DNA from: Aquabacterium olei
Lineage (GTDB): Bacteria; Pseudomonadota; Gammaproteobacteria; Burkholderiales; Burkholderiaceae_C
NCBI RefSeq assembly: GCF_003100395.1
Contig: NZ_CP029210.1
Location: forward strand, 1,054,001-1,118,000
DNA: 64,000 bases
Direction: 5' to 3'
A model generated the notes under the pieces. It was given only the letters and a program-made list of their open reading frames with translations, did not search any database and had not been told where the DNA came from. Both the position numbers and the translations under genes were made by a program. How positions within the stretch are numbered: the stretch's first letter is position 1; each line of letters begins with the position of its first letter. Of the stretch, positions 12,623 to 22,178 are shown piece after piece.

Positions 12623-13596
12623 GCCTGGGGTACTCCATCAGGGCGCTGCCATGCCCAGGGCTGGTTGCGGCGCAGGGTCAGCACGCGCTCGAAATGGGAG
12701 GGGTCATGCGGCTGCAGCATCGCCGCATCGCGGGGCAGGTGGAAATCCCACAGACGCGAGGTCCAGAAGCGCAGCGCGGCGCCGCGCAGCAGCGCCGGCA
12801 ACAGGGCCTGCTCCTCGTGAGTCAGCGGGCGCACGGCGTCGTAGGCGGCGACGAACGCGGCAGCGCGGGCTTCGTCCAGCGCCCCCGTGGCCAGGTCGAT
12901 GCACCAGTCATTCAGGCACACCGCGATGTCGAAGCCGAAGGTGTCGACACCGGCAAAGTAGAAGTCGAAGAAGCCCGACAGGGTGGGGCCGTCGAACATC
13001 ACGTTGTCGCGGAACAGGTCGGCGTGCACGGGGCCACGGGGCAGGCCGGCGTAGGCGGGGGTGGCCGCCAGCGCCTGCTGGAAGGCCAGTTCGTCGATGA
13101 TCATCGCGGCCTGCTCGGCCGACAGGAAGGGCAACACGACGGGCACGGTCTCTGTCCACCACGGCAGGCCGCGGAGGTTGGGCTGCTGCAGCGGGTAGTC
13201 GGCCCCGGCCAGGTGCATGCGGGCCAGCATGGCGCCCACCTGTGCGCAGTCCGCCACTTGAGGGCTGAGCTGGTTGCGCCCCTTCAGGCGCGTCACCACT
13301 GCGGCTGGCTTGCCCTTGAGCGTGTGCAGGATCTCGCCCTGCGCATCGGCCTGCGGGGCCGGCACCGGGATGCCGCGGGCCGCCAGGTGGTGCATCAGCT
13401 TCAGGTAGAACGGCAGCTGCGCGAAGCTGAGGCGCTCGAACAGGGTCAGCACATAGTCACCGCGGTCGGTGCTGACGAAGTAGTTGGTGTTCTCGATGCC
13501 CGATGCGCAACCCTGCATGGATTGCAGCGTGCCCAGATTCAGGGTGGAGAGCAGGTCCGCCGCTTCCTGCGGGGACACTTCGGTGAAGACGGCCAT
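12619..13596 (-). CDS. thrB: Homoserine kinase (ThrB, aminoglycoside-phosphotransferase-like type II)
   Basis: 325 residues. It phosphorylates homoserine for threonine synthesis. The fold is the APH/choline-kinase type used by Burkholderiales and Pseudomonas, not the GHMP type of enterics: YFVSTDRGDYVLTLFER (glycine-loop/Lys region), HADLFRDN as the catalytic Brenner motif and FFDFYFAG as the metal-binding Asp region. The start ATG 13596 (MAVFTEVSPQEAADLL) matches this family; the longer frame to 13731 is leader sequence. A TACAAT at 13735-13740 (minus strand) may be its -10, giving a ~130-nt leader; nothing else is recognised in 13597-13835. It overlaps the next minus-strand gene by 4 bp. 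Confidence 0.93.
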   Translation of the reverse strand: MAVFTEVSPQEAADLLSTLNLGTLQSMQGCASGIENTNYFVSTDRGDYVLTLFERLSFAQLPFYLKLMHHLAARGIPVPAPQADAQGEILHTLKGKPAAVVTRLKGRNQLSPQVADCAQVGAMLARMHLAGADYPLQQPNLRGLPWWTETVPVVLPFLSAEQAAMIIDELAFQQALAATPAYAGLPRGPVHADLFRDNVMFDGPTLSGFFDFYFAGVDTFGFDIAVCLNDWCIDLATGALDEARAAAFVAAYDAVRPLTHEEQALLPALLRGAALRFWTSRLWDFHLPRDAAMLQPHDPSHFERVLTLRRNQPWAWQRPDGVPQA

Positions 13597-13835
13597 GAGA
13601 CGAGTCGGACAGCGGTGAAAAAGGGGGCCTCGCCCACGCGCGTGACACCCGGGGAACACTTCCCGACCAAATCGGCTGGAAGCCCCGAAAGTTTGCGCGT
13701 TTACCCGGGGGGTGACGGGGAAGTCGAGCACGGGATTGTAGGAGGCCCTATGGCAGACTCGTTCTCACTGTGTTGATGCCCGTGTCGGTCGCGTGCGTCA
13801 TTCGACCCTCTCACCTCTTGCAACCCGTCCAAACC

Positions 13836-14450
13836 ATGCGTCATCCTGCCGTTGCACGTCTGCTGTCCAAGAACCTTGTGTTGCCCGTGGCCCTGTCGTT
13901 GCTGGGCCTGTCGGCCACGGCACAGACCATGGCGCCGGCCTCGTCGCCCATGGGCATCTATGGCGGTGGCGCCTTCGGCATCGGCGCCCATCAGTGGGAC
14001 TGCGGCTCCGAGTGCAACCGCGCGGCCTTCAGCGGCAAGGTTTTCGGTGGCAAGCGCCTGACGCCGGGCCTGGCGGCCGAGATCAATTACTTCGTGTTCG
14101 GCACGGTCGACAGCGACAACGACCCGGCCCGCACCGCCGCCACCGGGGTGGCCACCGAGCGACGCGACGTGCGCGCCGTGACCTTCGGCGTCAACTGGGA
14201 GGTCGAGCTGCTGCACGGCATCACCAACCACCTGCGTGTGGGTGTGGCGCGCAAGCGCACCGACCGTGAGGTCACGCTGGCCAGCGGGGCCCGCGCCGAC
14301 GAGCGCGGCTACGGCACGGCGCCGTATGTGGGCGCGGCCCTGTCCTACCAGCCGGTGCGCGACGTGCGCCTGATCGCCGGCTTCGACTACATCATCGACG
14401 GCCGCGGCAGCAACTATCTGTTCTCGGTCGGCGCTTCGGGCGAGTTCTGA
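13836..14450 (+). CDS. Small outer-membrane beta-barrel protein
   Basis: 204 residues with a signal peptide (hydrophobic LPVALSLLGLSATAQ, likely cut near residue 30). The mature part alternates polar and hydrophobic residues as in an eight-stranded OmpA/OmpX-like barrel (GIYGGGAFGIGAHQ, LTPGLAAEINYFVFG, VTFGVNWEVELL, APYVGAALSYQPV) and ends in SVGASGEF with the C-terminal aromatic expected for Bam recognition. Two cysteines (CGSEC) form a possible disulfide near the N-terminus. ATG 13836 was chosen because it starts the signal peptide. It is divergent from thrB. The physiological role is unknown. Confidence 0.75.
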   Translation: MRHPAVARLLSKNLVLPVALSLLGLSATAQTMAPASSPMGIYGGGAFGIGAHQWDCGSECNRAAFSGKVFGGKRLTPGLAAEINYFVFGTVDSDNDPARTAATGVATERRDVRAVTFGVNWEVELLHGITNHLRVGVARKRTDREVTLASGARADERGYGTAPYVGAALSYQPVRDVRLIAGFDYIIDGRGSNYLFSVGASGEF

Positions 14451-14460
14451 CGCCAGGCGG

Positions 14461-14466
14461 CACAAT
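14461..14466 (+). promoter_or_regulatory. -10-like CACAAT placed for a leaderless polA transcript
   Basis: CACAAT ends six bases before the polA ATG. The intervening TCGGGG is too close to act as a ribosome-binding site. No -35 consensus is seen. Confidence 0.35.
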
Positions 14467-14472
14467 TCGGGG

Positions 14473-17328
14473 ATGAACGCACCGACGGTCTCTCCTGACG
14501 CCCCCCAGCCTCCCGCGCAGTCCACGCAGCCCACGATGCTGCTGGTCGACGGCTCCAGCTACCTCTACCGCGCCTTCCATGCCATGCCCGACCTGCGCGG
14601 GCCGGACAATGTGCCCACCGGGGCCATCCACGGCATGGTCAACATGCTGCGCTGGTTGCGCGATCACATCCCGGCCGAGCACGCCGTGTGTGTGTTCGAC
14701 GCCAAGGGCCCGACCTTCCGCGACGCGTGGTACCCCGAGTACAAGGCCCACCGGCCCTCGATGCCGGACGATCTGCGTGCCCAGGTCGAACCGATTCATG
14801 AGGTCGTGAAGCTGCTGGGCTGGCCCGTGCTCGAGGTGCCCGGCATCGAGGCCGACGACGCCATCGGCACCCTGGCCCGCGTGGCGGTGGAGTCGGGCCA
14901 CAAGGTCGTCGTCTCCACCGGCGACAAGGACCTGGCCCAGCTCGTGAACCCCTGCGTCTCGCTCATCAACACCATGGCCAAGCCGCCCGAGGTGCTCGAT
15001 GAGCCCGGTGTGCTGGCCAAGTTCGGTGTGCCGCCCGACCGCATCATCGACTACCTCACCCTGATCGGCGACGCGGTGGACAACGTGCCGGGCGTCGAGA
15101 AGGTCGGCCCCAAGACGGCGGTGAAGTGGCTGGCCGAGCATGGCACGCTGGAGGCCATCATGGCGGCCGCCGACAGCATCAAGGGCGTGGCCGGCGAGAA
15201 CCTGCGCAAGGCGCTCGACTGGCTGCCCCAGGGGCGCCGGCTGATCACCGTCAAGCTCGATTGCGACCTGACCGGCCACGTGCCAGAGTGGCCCGGCCTG
15301 GACGCTCTGGCTTTCCGGAACCCGGACCTGCATGGTCTGCTGGACTTCTACGGGCGTTTCGGTTTCCGAACGGCCAAGGCCGAGTTGGAGCGCCAACTGC
15401 GCAGCGGGGCGGGCGCCAGCGCACCCGCTGCATCCCGCGCGCCGTCGGCCACGGGCGACCTGTTCGGTGACGCGACCGTGGCAGAGGCCAGCGAGGCGCC
15501 CGCCGCGCCGCCATCCGCGCTGGAGACCCGGTACGACACCGTGCTGGATTGGCCCGCCTTCGACGCCTGGCTGGCGCGCCTGAATGCCGCCGAACTGGTG
15601 GCCTTCGACACCGAGACCGACTCGCTCGACCCGATGCAGGCTCGCATCGTGGGCCTGTCGTTCAGCGACAAGGTGGGCGAGGCCTGCTACATCCCGCTGC
15701 GCCATGAGGGCCCGGATGCCCCGGTGCAGTTGCCCTTGGACGAAGTGCTGGCCCGCTTGCGCCCGTGGCTCGAAGATCCCAACCGGCCCAAGGTCGGCCA
15801 GAACATCAAGTACGACACCCACGTGCTGGCCAACCATGGCATTGCCGTGCAGGGCTATGCGCACGACACCATGCTGGAGAGCTATGTGCTCCAGGCGCAC
15901 CGCAAGCACAACCTGGGCGAGCTGGCCCAGCGGTATGTGCAACGCAGCGGCCTCAGCTACGAAGACGTGGCCGGCAAGGGCGCCCAGCAGATCCCGTTTG
16001 CGCAGGTGGCCGTCGAGCGGGCCGCGCAGTATTCGTGCGAAGACAGCGACCTGACGCTGCACGTGCACCAGGCCATGTGGCCCAGCCTGCAGGCGGAACC
16101 CGGGCTGCTGGACATCTATCAGCGCTTCGAGCTGCCGGCCTCACGCGTGCTGCAGCGCATCGAGCGCAATGGGGTTCTGATCGACACGGCCTTGCTGAAC
16201 AAGCAGAGCCATGAACTGGCCCAGCGCATCGTGGCACTGGAACAGGCCGCTTACGAGCTGGCAGGGCAGCCCTTCAATCTGGGCTCACCCAAGCAACTCG
16301 GCGAGATCCTCTTCGTGAAGCAGGGCCTGCCCGTGGTCAAGAAGACCGCCACGGGGGCGCCGTCCACCAACGAGGAAGTGCTCGAGAAGCTGGCCGAGGA
16401 CTACCCGCTGCCCGCGCGCATCCTCGAATACCGCGGCCTGGCCAAGCTCAAGTCGACCTACACCGACAAGCTGCCGCAGATGGTGAACCCGCAGACCGGG
16501 CGCGTGCACACCAACTACGCACAGGCCGTGGCGGTCACGGGGCGGCTGTCGAGCAACGAGCCGAACCTGCAGAACATCCCTGTGCGGACGGCCGAGGGGC
16601 GTCGCATCCGCGAGGCCTTCATCGCGCCGCCGGGGCATGTCATCGTCAGCGCCGACTACTCGCAGATCGAGTTGCGCATCATGGCCCACATCTCGCAGGA
16701 CGAGAACCTGCTGAAGGCCTTTGCCGAGGGCATGGATGTGCACCGGGCGACGGCGGCCGAGATCTTCGGCGTGGCGCCGGACGCGGTCAGCAGCGAGCAG
16801 CGCCGCTATGCCAAGGTGATCAACTTCGGCCTGATCTACGGCATGAGCGCCTTTGGTCTGGCGTCCAACCTCGGCATCGAGCGCAGCGCGGCCACCGCCT
16901 ACATCGAGCGCTACTTCCTGCGCTATCCGGGCGTCAAACGTTACATGGACGACACGCGCCTGCAAGCCAAGGACAAGGGTTATGTGGAGACCGTGTTCGG
17001 CCGCCGCCTGTGGTTGCCCGAAATCCACAGCGGCAACGGCCCGCTGCGTGCGGCGGCCGAGCGCGCGGCCATCAACGCGCCGATGCAGGGCACGGCGGCC
17101 GACCTGATCAAGCTCGCCATGGTGGCCGTGCAGGACCGGCTCGACGCCGAGGGCAAGGGCACGCTGATGATCATGCAGGTGCACGACGAACTGGTCTTCC
17201 AGGTGCCCGAAGCCGAACTCGATTGGGTGCGACGCGAGGTGCCCGCGATGATGGCCGGTGTGGGGGCCTTGCGGGTGCCGCTGCTGGCCGAGGTGGGGGC
17301 TGGCCCCAACTGGGAAGCCGCTCACTGA
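14473..17328 (+). CDS. polA: DNA polymerase I
   Basis: 951 residues with all three activities. The 5'-3' exonuclease comes first (LLVDGSSYLYRAFHAM, GIEADDAIGTLA, STGDKDLAQLV). The 3'-5' proofreading domain has its catalytic DxE intact (AFDTETDSL) and Exo II NIKYDTHVL. The polymerase core has motif A SADYSQIELRIMAH, motif B RRYAKVINFGLIYGMSAFGL and motif C QVHDELVFQVP. A ~25-residue Ala/Pro-rich N-terminal extension precedes the usual start region. It acts in Okazaki fragment maturation and repair. Probably monocistronic: two hairpins and a Pho-controlled promoter follow before ppk1. Confidence 0.98.
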   Translation: MNAPTVSPDAPQPPAQSTQPTMLLVDGSSYLYRAFHAMPDLRGPDNVPTGAIHGMVNMLRWLRDHIPAEHAVCVFDAKGPTFRDAWYPEYKAHRPSMPDDLRAQVEPIHEVVKLLGWPVLEVPGIEADDAIGTLARVAVESGHKVVVSTGDKDLAQLVNPCVSLINTMAKPPEVLDEPGVLAKFGVPPDRIIDYLTLIGDAVDNVPGVEKVGPKTAVKWLAEHGTLEAIMAAADSIKGVAGENLRKALDWLPQGRRLITVKLDCDLTGHVPEWPGLDALAFRNPDLHGLLDFYGRFGFRTAKAELERQLRSGAGASAPAASRAPSATGDLFGDATVAEASEAPAAPPSALETRYDTVLDWPAFDAWLARLNAAELVAFDTETDSLDPMQARIVGLSFSDKVGEACYIPLRHEGPDAPVQLPLDEVLARLRPWLEDPNRPKVGQNIKYDTHVLANHGIAVQGYAHDTMLESYVLQAHRKHNLGELAQRYVQRSGLSYEDVAGKGAQQIPFAQVAVERAAQYSCEDSDLTLHVHQAMWPSLQAEPGLLDIYQRFELPASRVLQRIERNGVLIDTALLNKQSHELAQRIVALEQAAYELAGQPFNLGSPKQLGEILFVKQGLPVVKKTATGAPSTNEEVLEKLAEDYPLPARILEYRGLAKLKSTYTDKLPQMVNPQTGRVHTNYAQAVAVTGRLSSNEPNLQNIPVRTAEGRRIREAFIAPPGHVIVSADYSQIELRIMAHISQDENLLKAFAEGMDVHRATAAEIFGVAPDAVSSEQRRYAKVINFGLIYGMSAFGLASNLGIERSAATAYIERYFLRYPGVKRYMDDTRLQAKDKGYVETVFGRRLWLPEIHSGNGPLRAAAERAAINAPMQGTAADLIKLAMVAVQDRLDAEGKGTLMIMQVHDELVFQVPEAELDWVRREVPAMMAGVGALRVPLLAEVGAGPNWEAAH

Positions 17329-17337
17329 CAGGCGCGC

Positions 17338-17392
17338 CGGCCGGCATGGCTCAAAGCCTGAGCCAGTCGGCCGCTCACCCCCACTGGGGTGA
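17338..17392 (+). repeat. Two consecutive hairpins after polA
   Basis: The first inverted repeat is TGGCTCA-AAGCC-TGAGCCA (17347-17365), flanked by further GGCCG/CGGCC pairing. The second is TCACCCC-CACT-GGGGTGA (17375-17392), a perfect 7-bp stem. Neither has a T-tract, so they may stabilise the polA mRNA 3' end or assist Rho-dependent termination. Confidence 0.5.
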
Positions 17393-17412
17393 TCCGGTCG
17401 ATTTGCCTGCAC

Positions 17413-17458
17413 GTGTCACGGAACTGTCATCATCCTGTCGGGATCTCGGTTCTAAGAT
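17413..17458 (+). promoter_or_regulatory. Pho box and -10 element upstream of ppk1
   Basis: Three direct repeats are spaced exactly 11 bp: GTGTCAC (17413), CTGTCAT (17424) and CTGTCGG (17435). This matches the CTGTCAT-N4-CTGTCAT Pho box of PhoB. A -10-like TAAGAT at 17453-17458 lies 11 bp beyond the last repeat, the spacing used by PhoB-activated promoters where the Pho box replaces the -35. It implies phosphate-starvation induction of ppk1. Confidence 0.75.
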
Positions 17459-17516
17459 GGAGCGGCCGCGTTTTTGACGCGGAAAGTCATCTCAGAAAAA
17501 CAGAAGGTCTTCACAG

Positions 17517-19571
17517 GTGTCAGGTAGCCCGCGTTTGAAGTTGTTGAGCCGCGAACAGGCGATTCTGGAGTTCAACCGTCGTGTGCTGGCGCAAGCCGAG
17601 CGCGACGACGTGCCGCTGCTGGAGCGCCTGCGCTACGTCTGCATTGTCTCGGCCAACCTCGACGAGTTCTTCGAGGTGCGCTATGCGGACGTGCTGGAGG
17701 CCTCGCGTACGCCGGGCACCGGCATCGACCGCGAGTACCTGCACGACCTGGCCAAGGCGTCGCACGAACTGGTGGAAGACCAGTACCACCTGTTCAACCA
17801 CGTGCTCGGCCCGCTGCTGCGGCAGGCCGACGTCTACATACTGAACCACGCTGACCGCAATGCGCCCCAGCGCGAGTGGGTGGCCGAATTCTTCCGGCGC
17901 CAGGTGCGGCCGCTGCTGGTGCCCATCGGGCTGGATCCGGCGCATCCGTTTCCGCAGGTCGCCAACAAGTCGCTGAACTTCATCGTGCGCCTCGGCGGGC
18001 GTGACGTGTTCGGCCGCGACAACGACATTGCCATCGTGCGCATCCCGCGGGTGCTGCCGCGCGTGATCCGCCTGCCCGATGCGGTCTCCGACGGCAAGCA
18101 GTGTTTCGTGCTGCTGTCCAGCGTGATCCGCGCGCACCTGGAGGAGCTGTTCCCGGGGCGCGAGATCGAGGCCTTCTCTCAGTTCCGCGTGACCCGGGAT
18201 TCGGACATCGACGTCGACGAAGACGACATGACGGACCTGCGCCAGGCGTTGCGCTCGAAGATGAGCACCCGCCAGTTCGGACAGGCGATCCGCCTGGAGG
18301 TGGTGCGCAGCTGTCCGCGCGACCTGTCCGATTTCCTGCTCGAGCAGTTCGGCCTGACCGAACAGGCGCTGTTCCAGGTCAATGGCCCGGTCAACCTCGT
18401 GCGCCTCACGCAGCTGATCGACCAGGTCGATGGCGATGCCCTGCGCTTCTTCCCGCACGAAGCGGGCTGGCCCGAAGGGCTGCCCCGCGAGGAGGGCATG
18501 TTCGACCACCTGCGCCACCATGACGTGATGCTGCATCACCCCTTCGAGTCCTTCGATGCGGTGGTCGAGTTCCTGCGCCAGGCGGTGCACGACCCGGACG
18601 TGCTGGCGATCAAGCAGACCATCTACCGCACCGGCAGTGAGTCGGTGTTGATGGAGTTGCTGCTTGAGGCGCTGCGCCGCGGCAAGGAAGTGCTGGCCGT
18701 GGTGGAACTGAAGGCCCGATTCGACGAGGAAGCCAACATCAACTGGGCCGAACGGCTGGAAGCGCTGGGCGCGCAGGTGGTGTACGGCATCGTGGGCCTC
18801 AAGACCCACGGCAAGATGATGCTCGTGACGCGGCGCGAAGGGGCACGGCTGCGACGCTATGCGCACCTGTCCACGGGCAACTACAACCCGAAGACAGCCA
18901 AGCTCTACACCGACGTCGGCTACCTCACCAGCAATGTGGAGCTCACGGCCGATGTGGACATGGTATTCCAGCAACTGGCCAGCCTGACCCAGCTCAAGCC
19001 TCCACGCCATCTGCTGCTCGCGCCGTTTGCGATGCAGACCCAGTTCCTGCGCCTGATCGAGCGGGTGACGGAGGCGGCCCGTGCCGGCCGGCCGGCGCGC
19101 ATCGTCGTCAAGGCCAATTCGTTGACGGACGAACCCCTGGTGTATGCGCTGGTGGCCGCCGCACAGGCCGGTGCCGAGATCGATCTCATCGTGCGCGGGG
19201 CCTGCATCCTGCCGCCCGGCGTGCCCGGCTTCACCGAACGCATTCGTGTGCGCTCGGTGGTGGGACGCTTGCTGGAGCACACGCGCGTCATGTACTTCCG
19301 CTGGGGCCAATCGGAGTTCGACGAGGCGGTCTACCTGTCGAGTGCCGACTGGATGAACCGCAACATGACCCGACGGATCGAGGTGGCCTGGCCTGTGCGC
19401 GACACGGCCTTGCGCCAGCGCGTGATCGACGAATGCCTGGTGCCGTATCTGCACGATGCCCGCGATGCATGGGTGCAGAGCAGCGATGGCCGCTACACCC
19501 GGGCCGGAACGAAAGGCCACAGCGCGCAGCGGGCGCTGATGGACCGCTACCGTGACCGGGCCCTCACCTGA
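17517..19571 (+). CDS. ppk1: Polyphosphate kinase 1
   Basis: 684 residues from GTG 17517, with AGAAGG about ten bases upstream. PPK1 reversibly transfers the gamma-phosphate of ATP to inorganic polyphosphate. The four-domain order is normal: an N-terminal helical domain (LSREQAILEFNRRVLAQA), a head domain, and two C-terminal phospholipase-D-like domains. Key segments are KQTIYRTGSESVLMELL, VELKARFDEEANI, GLKTHGKMMLVTR and RRYAHLSTGNYNPKTA with the phosphorylated catalytic His, plus SSADWMNRNMTRRIEV. Length is close to E. coli Ppk (688). It is driven from a Pho-box promoter and followed closely by sixA. No exopolyphosphatase gene is adjacent. Confidence 0.97.
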   Translation: MSGSPRLKLLSREQAILEFNRRVLAQAERDDVPLLERLRYVCIVSANLDEFFEVRYADVLEASRTPGTGIDREYLHDLAKASHELVEDQYHLFNHVLGPLLRQADVYILNHADRNAPQREWVAEFFRRQVRPLLVPIGLDPAHPFPQVANKSLNFIVRLGGRDVFGRDNDIAIVRIPRVLPRVIRLPDAVSDGKQCFVLLSSVIRAHLEELFPGREIEAFSQFRVTRDSDIDVDEDDMTDLRQALRSKMSTRQFGQAIRLEVVRSCPRDLSDFLLEQFGLTEQALFQVNGPVNLVRLTQLIDQVDGDALRFFPHEAGWPEGLPREEGMFDHLRHHDVMLHHPFESFDAVVEFLRQAVHDPDVLAIKQTIYRTGSESVLMELLLEALRRGKEVLAVVELKARFDEEANINWAERLEALGAQVVYGIVGLKTHGKMMLVTRREGARLRRYAHLSTGNYNPKTAKLYTDVGYLTSNVELTADVDMVFQQLASLTQLKPPRHLLLAPFAMQTQFLRLIERVTEAARAGRPARIVVKANSLTDEPLVYALVAAAQAGAEIDLIVRGACILPPGVPGFTERIRVRSVVGRLLEHTRVMYFRWGQSEFDEAVYLSSADWMNRNMTRRIEVAWPVRDTALRQRVIDECLVPYLHDARDAWVQSSDGRYTRAGTKGHSAQRALMDRYRDRALT

Positions 19572-19584
19572 AGGAGCCCATCCC

Positions 19585-20064
19585 ATGGACCTCATCCTCT
19601 GGCGCCATGCCCAGGCCATCACCTTGCCGACGGCGGAAGAGGGCGGGGCACAGCACGATCTGGCAGCCGACCTGGCCCGGCCGCTGACGCCCAAGGGGGA
19701 GCGCCAGGCCGAGCGCATGGCCGCCTGGCTGAACCAGCGGCTGAGTGCCGGTGCACGGGTGTTGGTGAGCCCGGCCGTGCGCACCCAGCAGACGGCCCGT
19801 GCGCTGGGGCGCGACTTTCGCACCGTGCCGTCACTCGACCCCCGAGCGACCGTCGATGACCTTCTGGCGGCCGCGCGATGGCCCCAGTCGCGCGACCCGG
19901 TGCTGATCGTGGGCCACCAGCCGGTGCTGGGCTTGCTGGCGGCGCGCCTGTTGGCTGGGCAGGACCAACCCTGGTCGTTGCGCAAGGGCGCCGTGTGGTG
20001 GCTGCGCGGGCGCGAGCGCGACGGCACGCTTCAGGTCACCCTGCTGGCCGTGGAGTCTCCTTAG
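19585..20064 (+). CDS. sixA: Phosphohistidine phosphatase SixA-like
   Basis: 159 residues, histidine phosphatase superfamily. The catalytic RHG-type motif is LWRHAQA near the N-terminus, with [14 protein letters not shown] and the second catalytic His in [12 protein letters not shown]. SixA removes phosphate from phosphohistidine on HPt or PTS proteins. ATG 19585 follows AAGGAG nine bases upstream. It sits 13 bp after ppk1, so it may share the Pho-controlled transcript. The TAG stop overlaps the TAA stop of the convergent M50 gene (bases 20061-20064). The exact substrate here is not known. Confidence 0.85.
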   Translation: MDLILWRHAQAITLPTAEEGGAQHDLAADLARPLTPKGERQAERMAAWLNQRLSAGARVLVSPAVRTQQTARALGRDFRTVPSLDPRATVDDLLAAARWPQSRDPVLIVGHQPVLGLLAARLLAGQDQPWSLRKGAVWWLRGRERDGTLQVTLLAVESP

Positions 20065-22175
20065 AAGCCCCATTCCCGGATGAGGACAGACAGCGCCTGG
20101 CGCACATAGCGCCCCAGGGGCGCTTCCCAGCTGCCGTGGATGGTGAGCTCGCCACGCCATGCGTGCTGGGCCAGCTCGCTGGCCTGCATGTCCTGCGCAG
20201 ACACGCTGAGGACGACGCGGTAGACCGCGCGCTCCGGGATGAAGCGGCCTTCTTTTTCGCGGGTCAGCAGGTGGCCGCCGAGGGGCGCGACCAGTTCCGG
20301 GCGGGGCAGGACACGGGTGGCATCGGCTTCGACCTGGGTGACCCGTGCGGAAACGGCGGACAGGGGCGCATGGGGCAGCAGGAACCGGGCGGTGTCGCCT
20401 ACCTGCACGCGTTGCACGGCTTCTTCGTCCAGCCAGGTTTCCACCAGCCAGGCACTGCCCTGACGCACCAGCAGCCCGATCTTGTCCTTGCGGGTGACCC
20501 ACTGGCCGGTGTGCAGGTCGGGGTCCAGGCGGTAGAAGGTGCCGGCGTAGGGTGCGCGGGGGGCGAGTTGCGCGGCTTCGGTGTCGAGCGCCACCAGCTC
20601 GGCCTGGGCGCCGGCCAGCCGTTCTTCGTTCACCAGCCACTGGCGACGCGTGTCGGCGTCGAAGGCCGAGGCCGAGGCTTGCCAGCGCCATCCTTCCAGC
20701 CGGGCCAGTGCAGCTTGCCGGCGCATGGCCAGGTCGGGCACTTGCAGGCGCAGCAGGGGCTGCTGGGCTGCCACGCGGGCGCCGTCCGCCACGGGCATGG
20801 CTTCGATGCGGGCGCCCGCCGGGGCGAAGACCGGCCAGCTGTCCACCGGGCGCAGCACCGCACTGGCGCCGATCAGGCCCGGCCACGGCAGCAGGCCGAG
20901 CGCGATCACGCCACCGACGATGCCCAGGGTGAACCTGCTACGGCGACGCTGGCGGATGAGCGGCCAGCGCTGTTGCCAGGCTTGCACTTCGCGGTAGAGC
21001 GGCAGCAGGACGAACCAGAGGATTTCGACGGCAAACAGCAGGATGCCGAGCAGCTTGATGGCGACGTGGTACACCAGCACGGCGATGCCGAGGAAGAGCA
21101 CCAGGCGGTAGACCCATGTGAGCCAGGCGAAGGCGATGAGGGCGCGCTCGCGGACCGGGGCAAAGTGCTCCGGCGGGTCTTCTTGCAAGTCAAAGAGCCA
21201 TTCGCGCAGGCGCCAGCGGGCCAGCGCAAAGCTGCGCTCGTGCAGGTTGGGCAGGTCGAGCGCGTCGGACAGGATGAAGTAGCCGTCAAAGCGCATGAAG
21301 GGGCTGGCGTTGATGGCCACGGTGGCCACCCACGAGGTGGTGGCCAGCACGAAGGCCGCAGAGCGCAGGCTGCCATCGGGCAGCAGCGCCCAGGCGAGGG
21401 TGGCCCAGACGGCGATCATCAGTTCGGTGGCAATGCCGGCCGCGGCCACCCGGAGGCGAGCCAGACGGTCGGTGAGGCGCCACGTCTCGTTGGTGTCGGT
21501 GTACGCCACGGGCCACATCACCAGAAACGCCACGCCCATGGTGGGCACGCGGCAACCCAGGCGCTTGGCGGTGAAGGCGTGCCCCAGTTCGTGCAGAAAC
21601 TTCACACCGATCAGCGCCACACCGTAGGCAGCCAGGCCGGACCAGTTGAATGTGTCGACCAGGGAAGCGCTGAAGATGTCCCACTGGCGCACCACCTGAT
21701 ACAGACCGAGAGCGCCTGCGGCGGCGCTGAGGCCGAGGAAGGTGCGCGAGGTGAACCAGGCCGCCACGCCTTGCCAGCGCCCGAGCCACGCATCGGGGTG
21801 CCACAGGGGGACGCGGAAGAACAGGTAGTGGTGCAGCAGCCAGTTCCACCAGGTGCCTTGGCGGGCCTGCCAGAGCTGGGCCATCTGACGTGCCTGGTCG
21901 GCCGAGACACGGCGGGTGAGCTGGTTCTGCGAGATGAACTGGATGACGGCGGTGACATCGTCGGCGTGCATCGGCAGCGTGGTGCGGGCGCTGATGTCGG
22001 CCGCGACCGCGCCGGCGTCGCCCTGACCCCAGCGTTGCAGCACCTCGAAGGTGGGCCAGTCGATGCGGAAGAACTGGTTGCGCACCGGGTCGTGCAGGGT
22101 CCAGCTCGGTTGGCCGTCCGGCAGGGTCGGGCCTGGCAGCAGGTCCAGCTCTTCGCGCAGTTCAGGCCAGGACAT
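20061..22175 (-). CDS. M50 (site-2-type) zinc metalloprotease fused to a HlyD-like adaptor domain
   Basis: 704 residues. Residues ~1-100 are a soluble PqqD-like segment. Next comes a multi-pass membrane protease core with the zinc motif HELGH (195-199) and the third-ligand motif N289-x2-P-x4-D297-G ([10 protein letters not shown]); both are complete, so an active protease is expected. After more membrane helices (~330-445) comes a periplasmic membrane-fusion (HlyD) part: a lipoyl half-motif ([20 protein letters not shown]), a helical hairpin and beta-barrel segments. Comparable M50-HlyD fusions occur in peptide-export loci (YydH-like). It is last in the five-gene operon, 3 bp after the GAF-HlyD gene. 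Inferred role: inner-membrane component that processes and/or gates export of the giant protein. Confidence 0.85.
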   Translation of the reverse strand: MSWPELREELDLLPGPTLPDGQPSWTLHDPVRNQFFRIDWPTFEVLQRWGQGDAGAVAADISARTTLPMHADDVTAVIQFISQNQLTRRVSADQARQMAQLWQARQGTWWNWLLHHYLFFRVPLWHPDAWLGRWQGVAAWFTSRTFLGLSAAAGALGLYQVVRQWDIFSASLVDTFNWSGLAAYGVALIGVKFLHELGHAFTAKRLGCRVPTMGVAFLVMWPVAYTDTNETWRLTDRLARLRVAAAGIATELMIAVWATLAWALLPDGSLRSAAFVLATTSWVATVAINASPFMRFDGYFILSDALDLPNLHERSFALARWRLREWLFDLQEDPPEHFAPVRERALIAFAWLTWVYRLVLFLGIAVLVYHVAIKLLGILLFAVEILWFVLLPLYREVQAWQQRWPLIRQRRRSRFTLGIVGGVIALGLLPWPGLIGASAVLRPVDSWPVFAPAGARIEAMPVADGARVAAQQPLLRLQVPDLAMRRQAALARLEGWRWQASASAFDADTRRQWLVNEERLAGAQAELVALDTEAAQLAPRAPYAGTFYRLDPDLHTGQWVTRKDKIGLLVRQGSAWLVETWLDEEAVQRVQVGDTARFLLPHAPLSAVSARVTQVEADATRVLPRPELVAPLGGHLLTREKEGRFIPERAVYRVVLSVSAQDMQASELAQHAWRGELTIHGSWEAPLGRYVRQALSVLIREWGF

Positions 22176-22178
22176 GGC

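Noticed and set aside
14392..16068. A 558-codon minus-strand frame within polA
   Set aside because: Fully inside conserved polA codons and without any recognisable motif.
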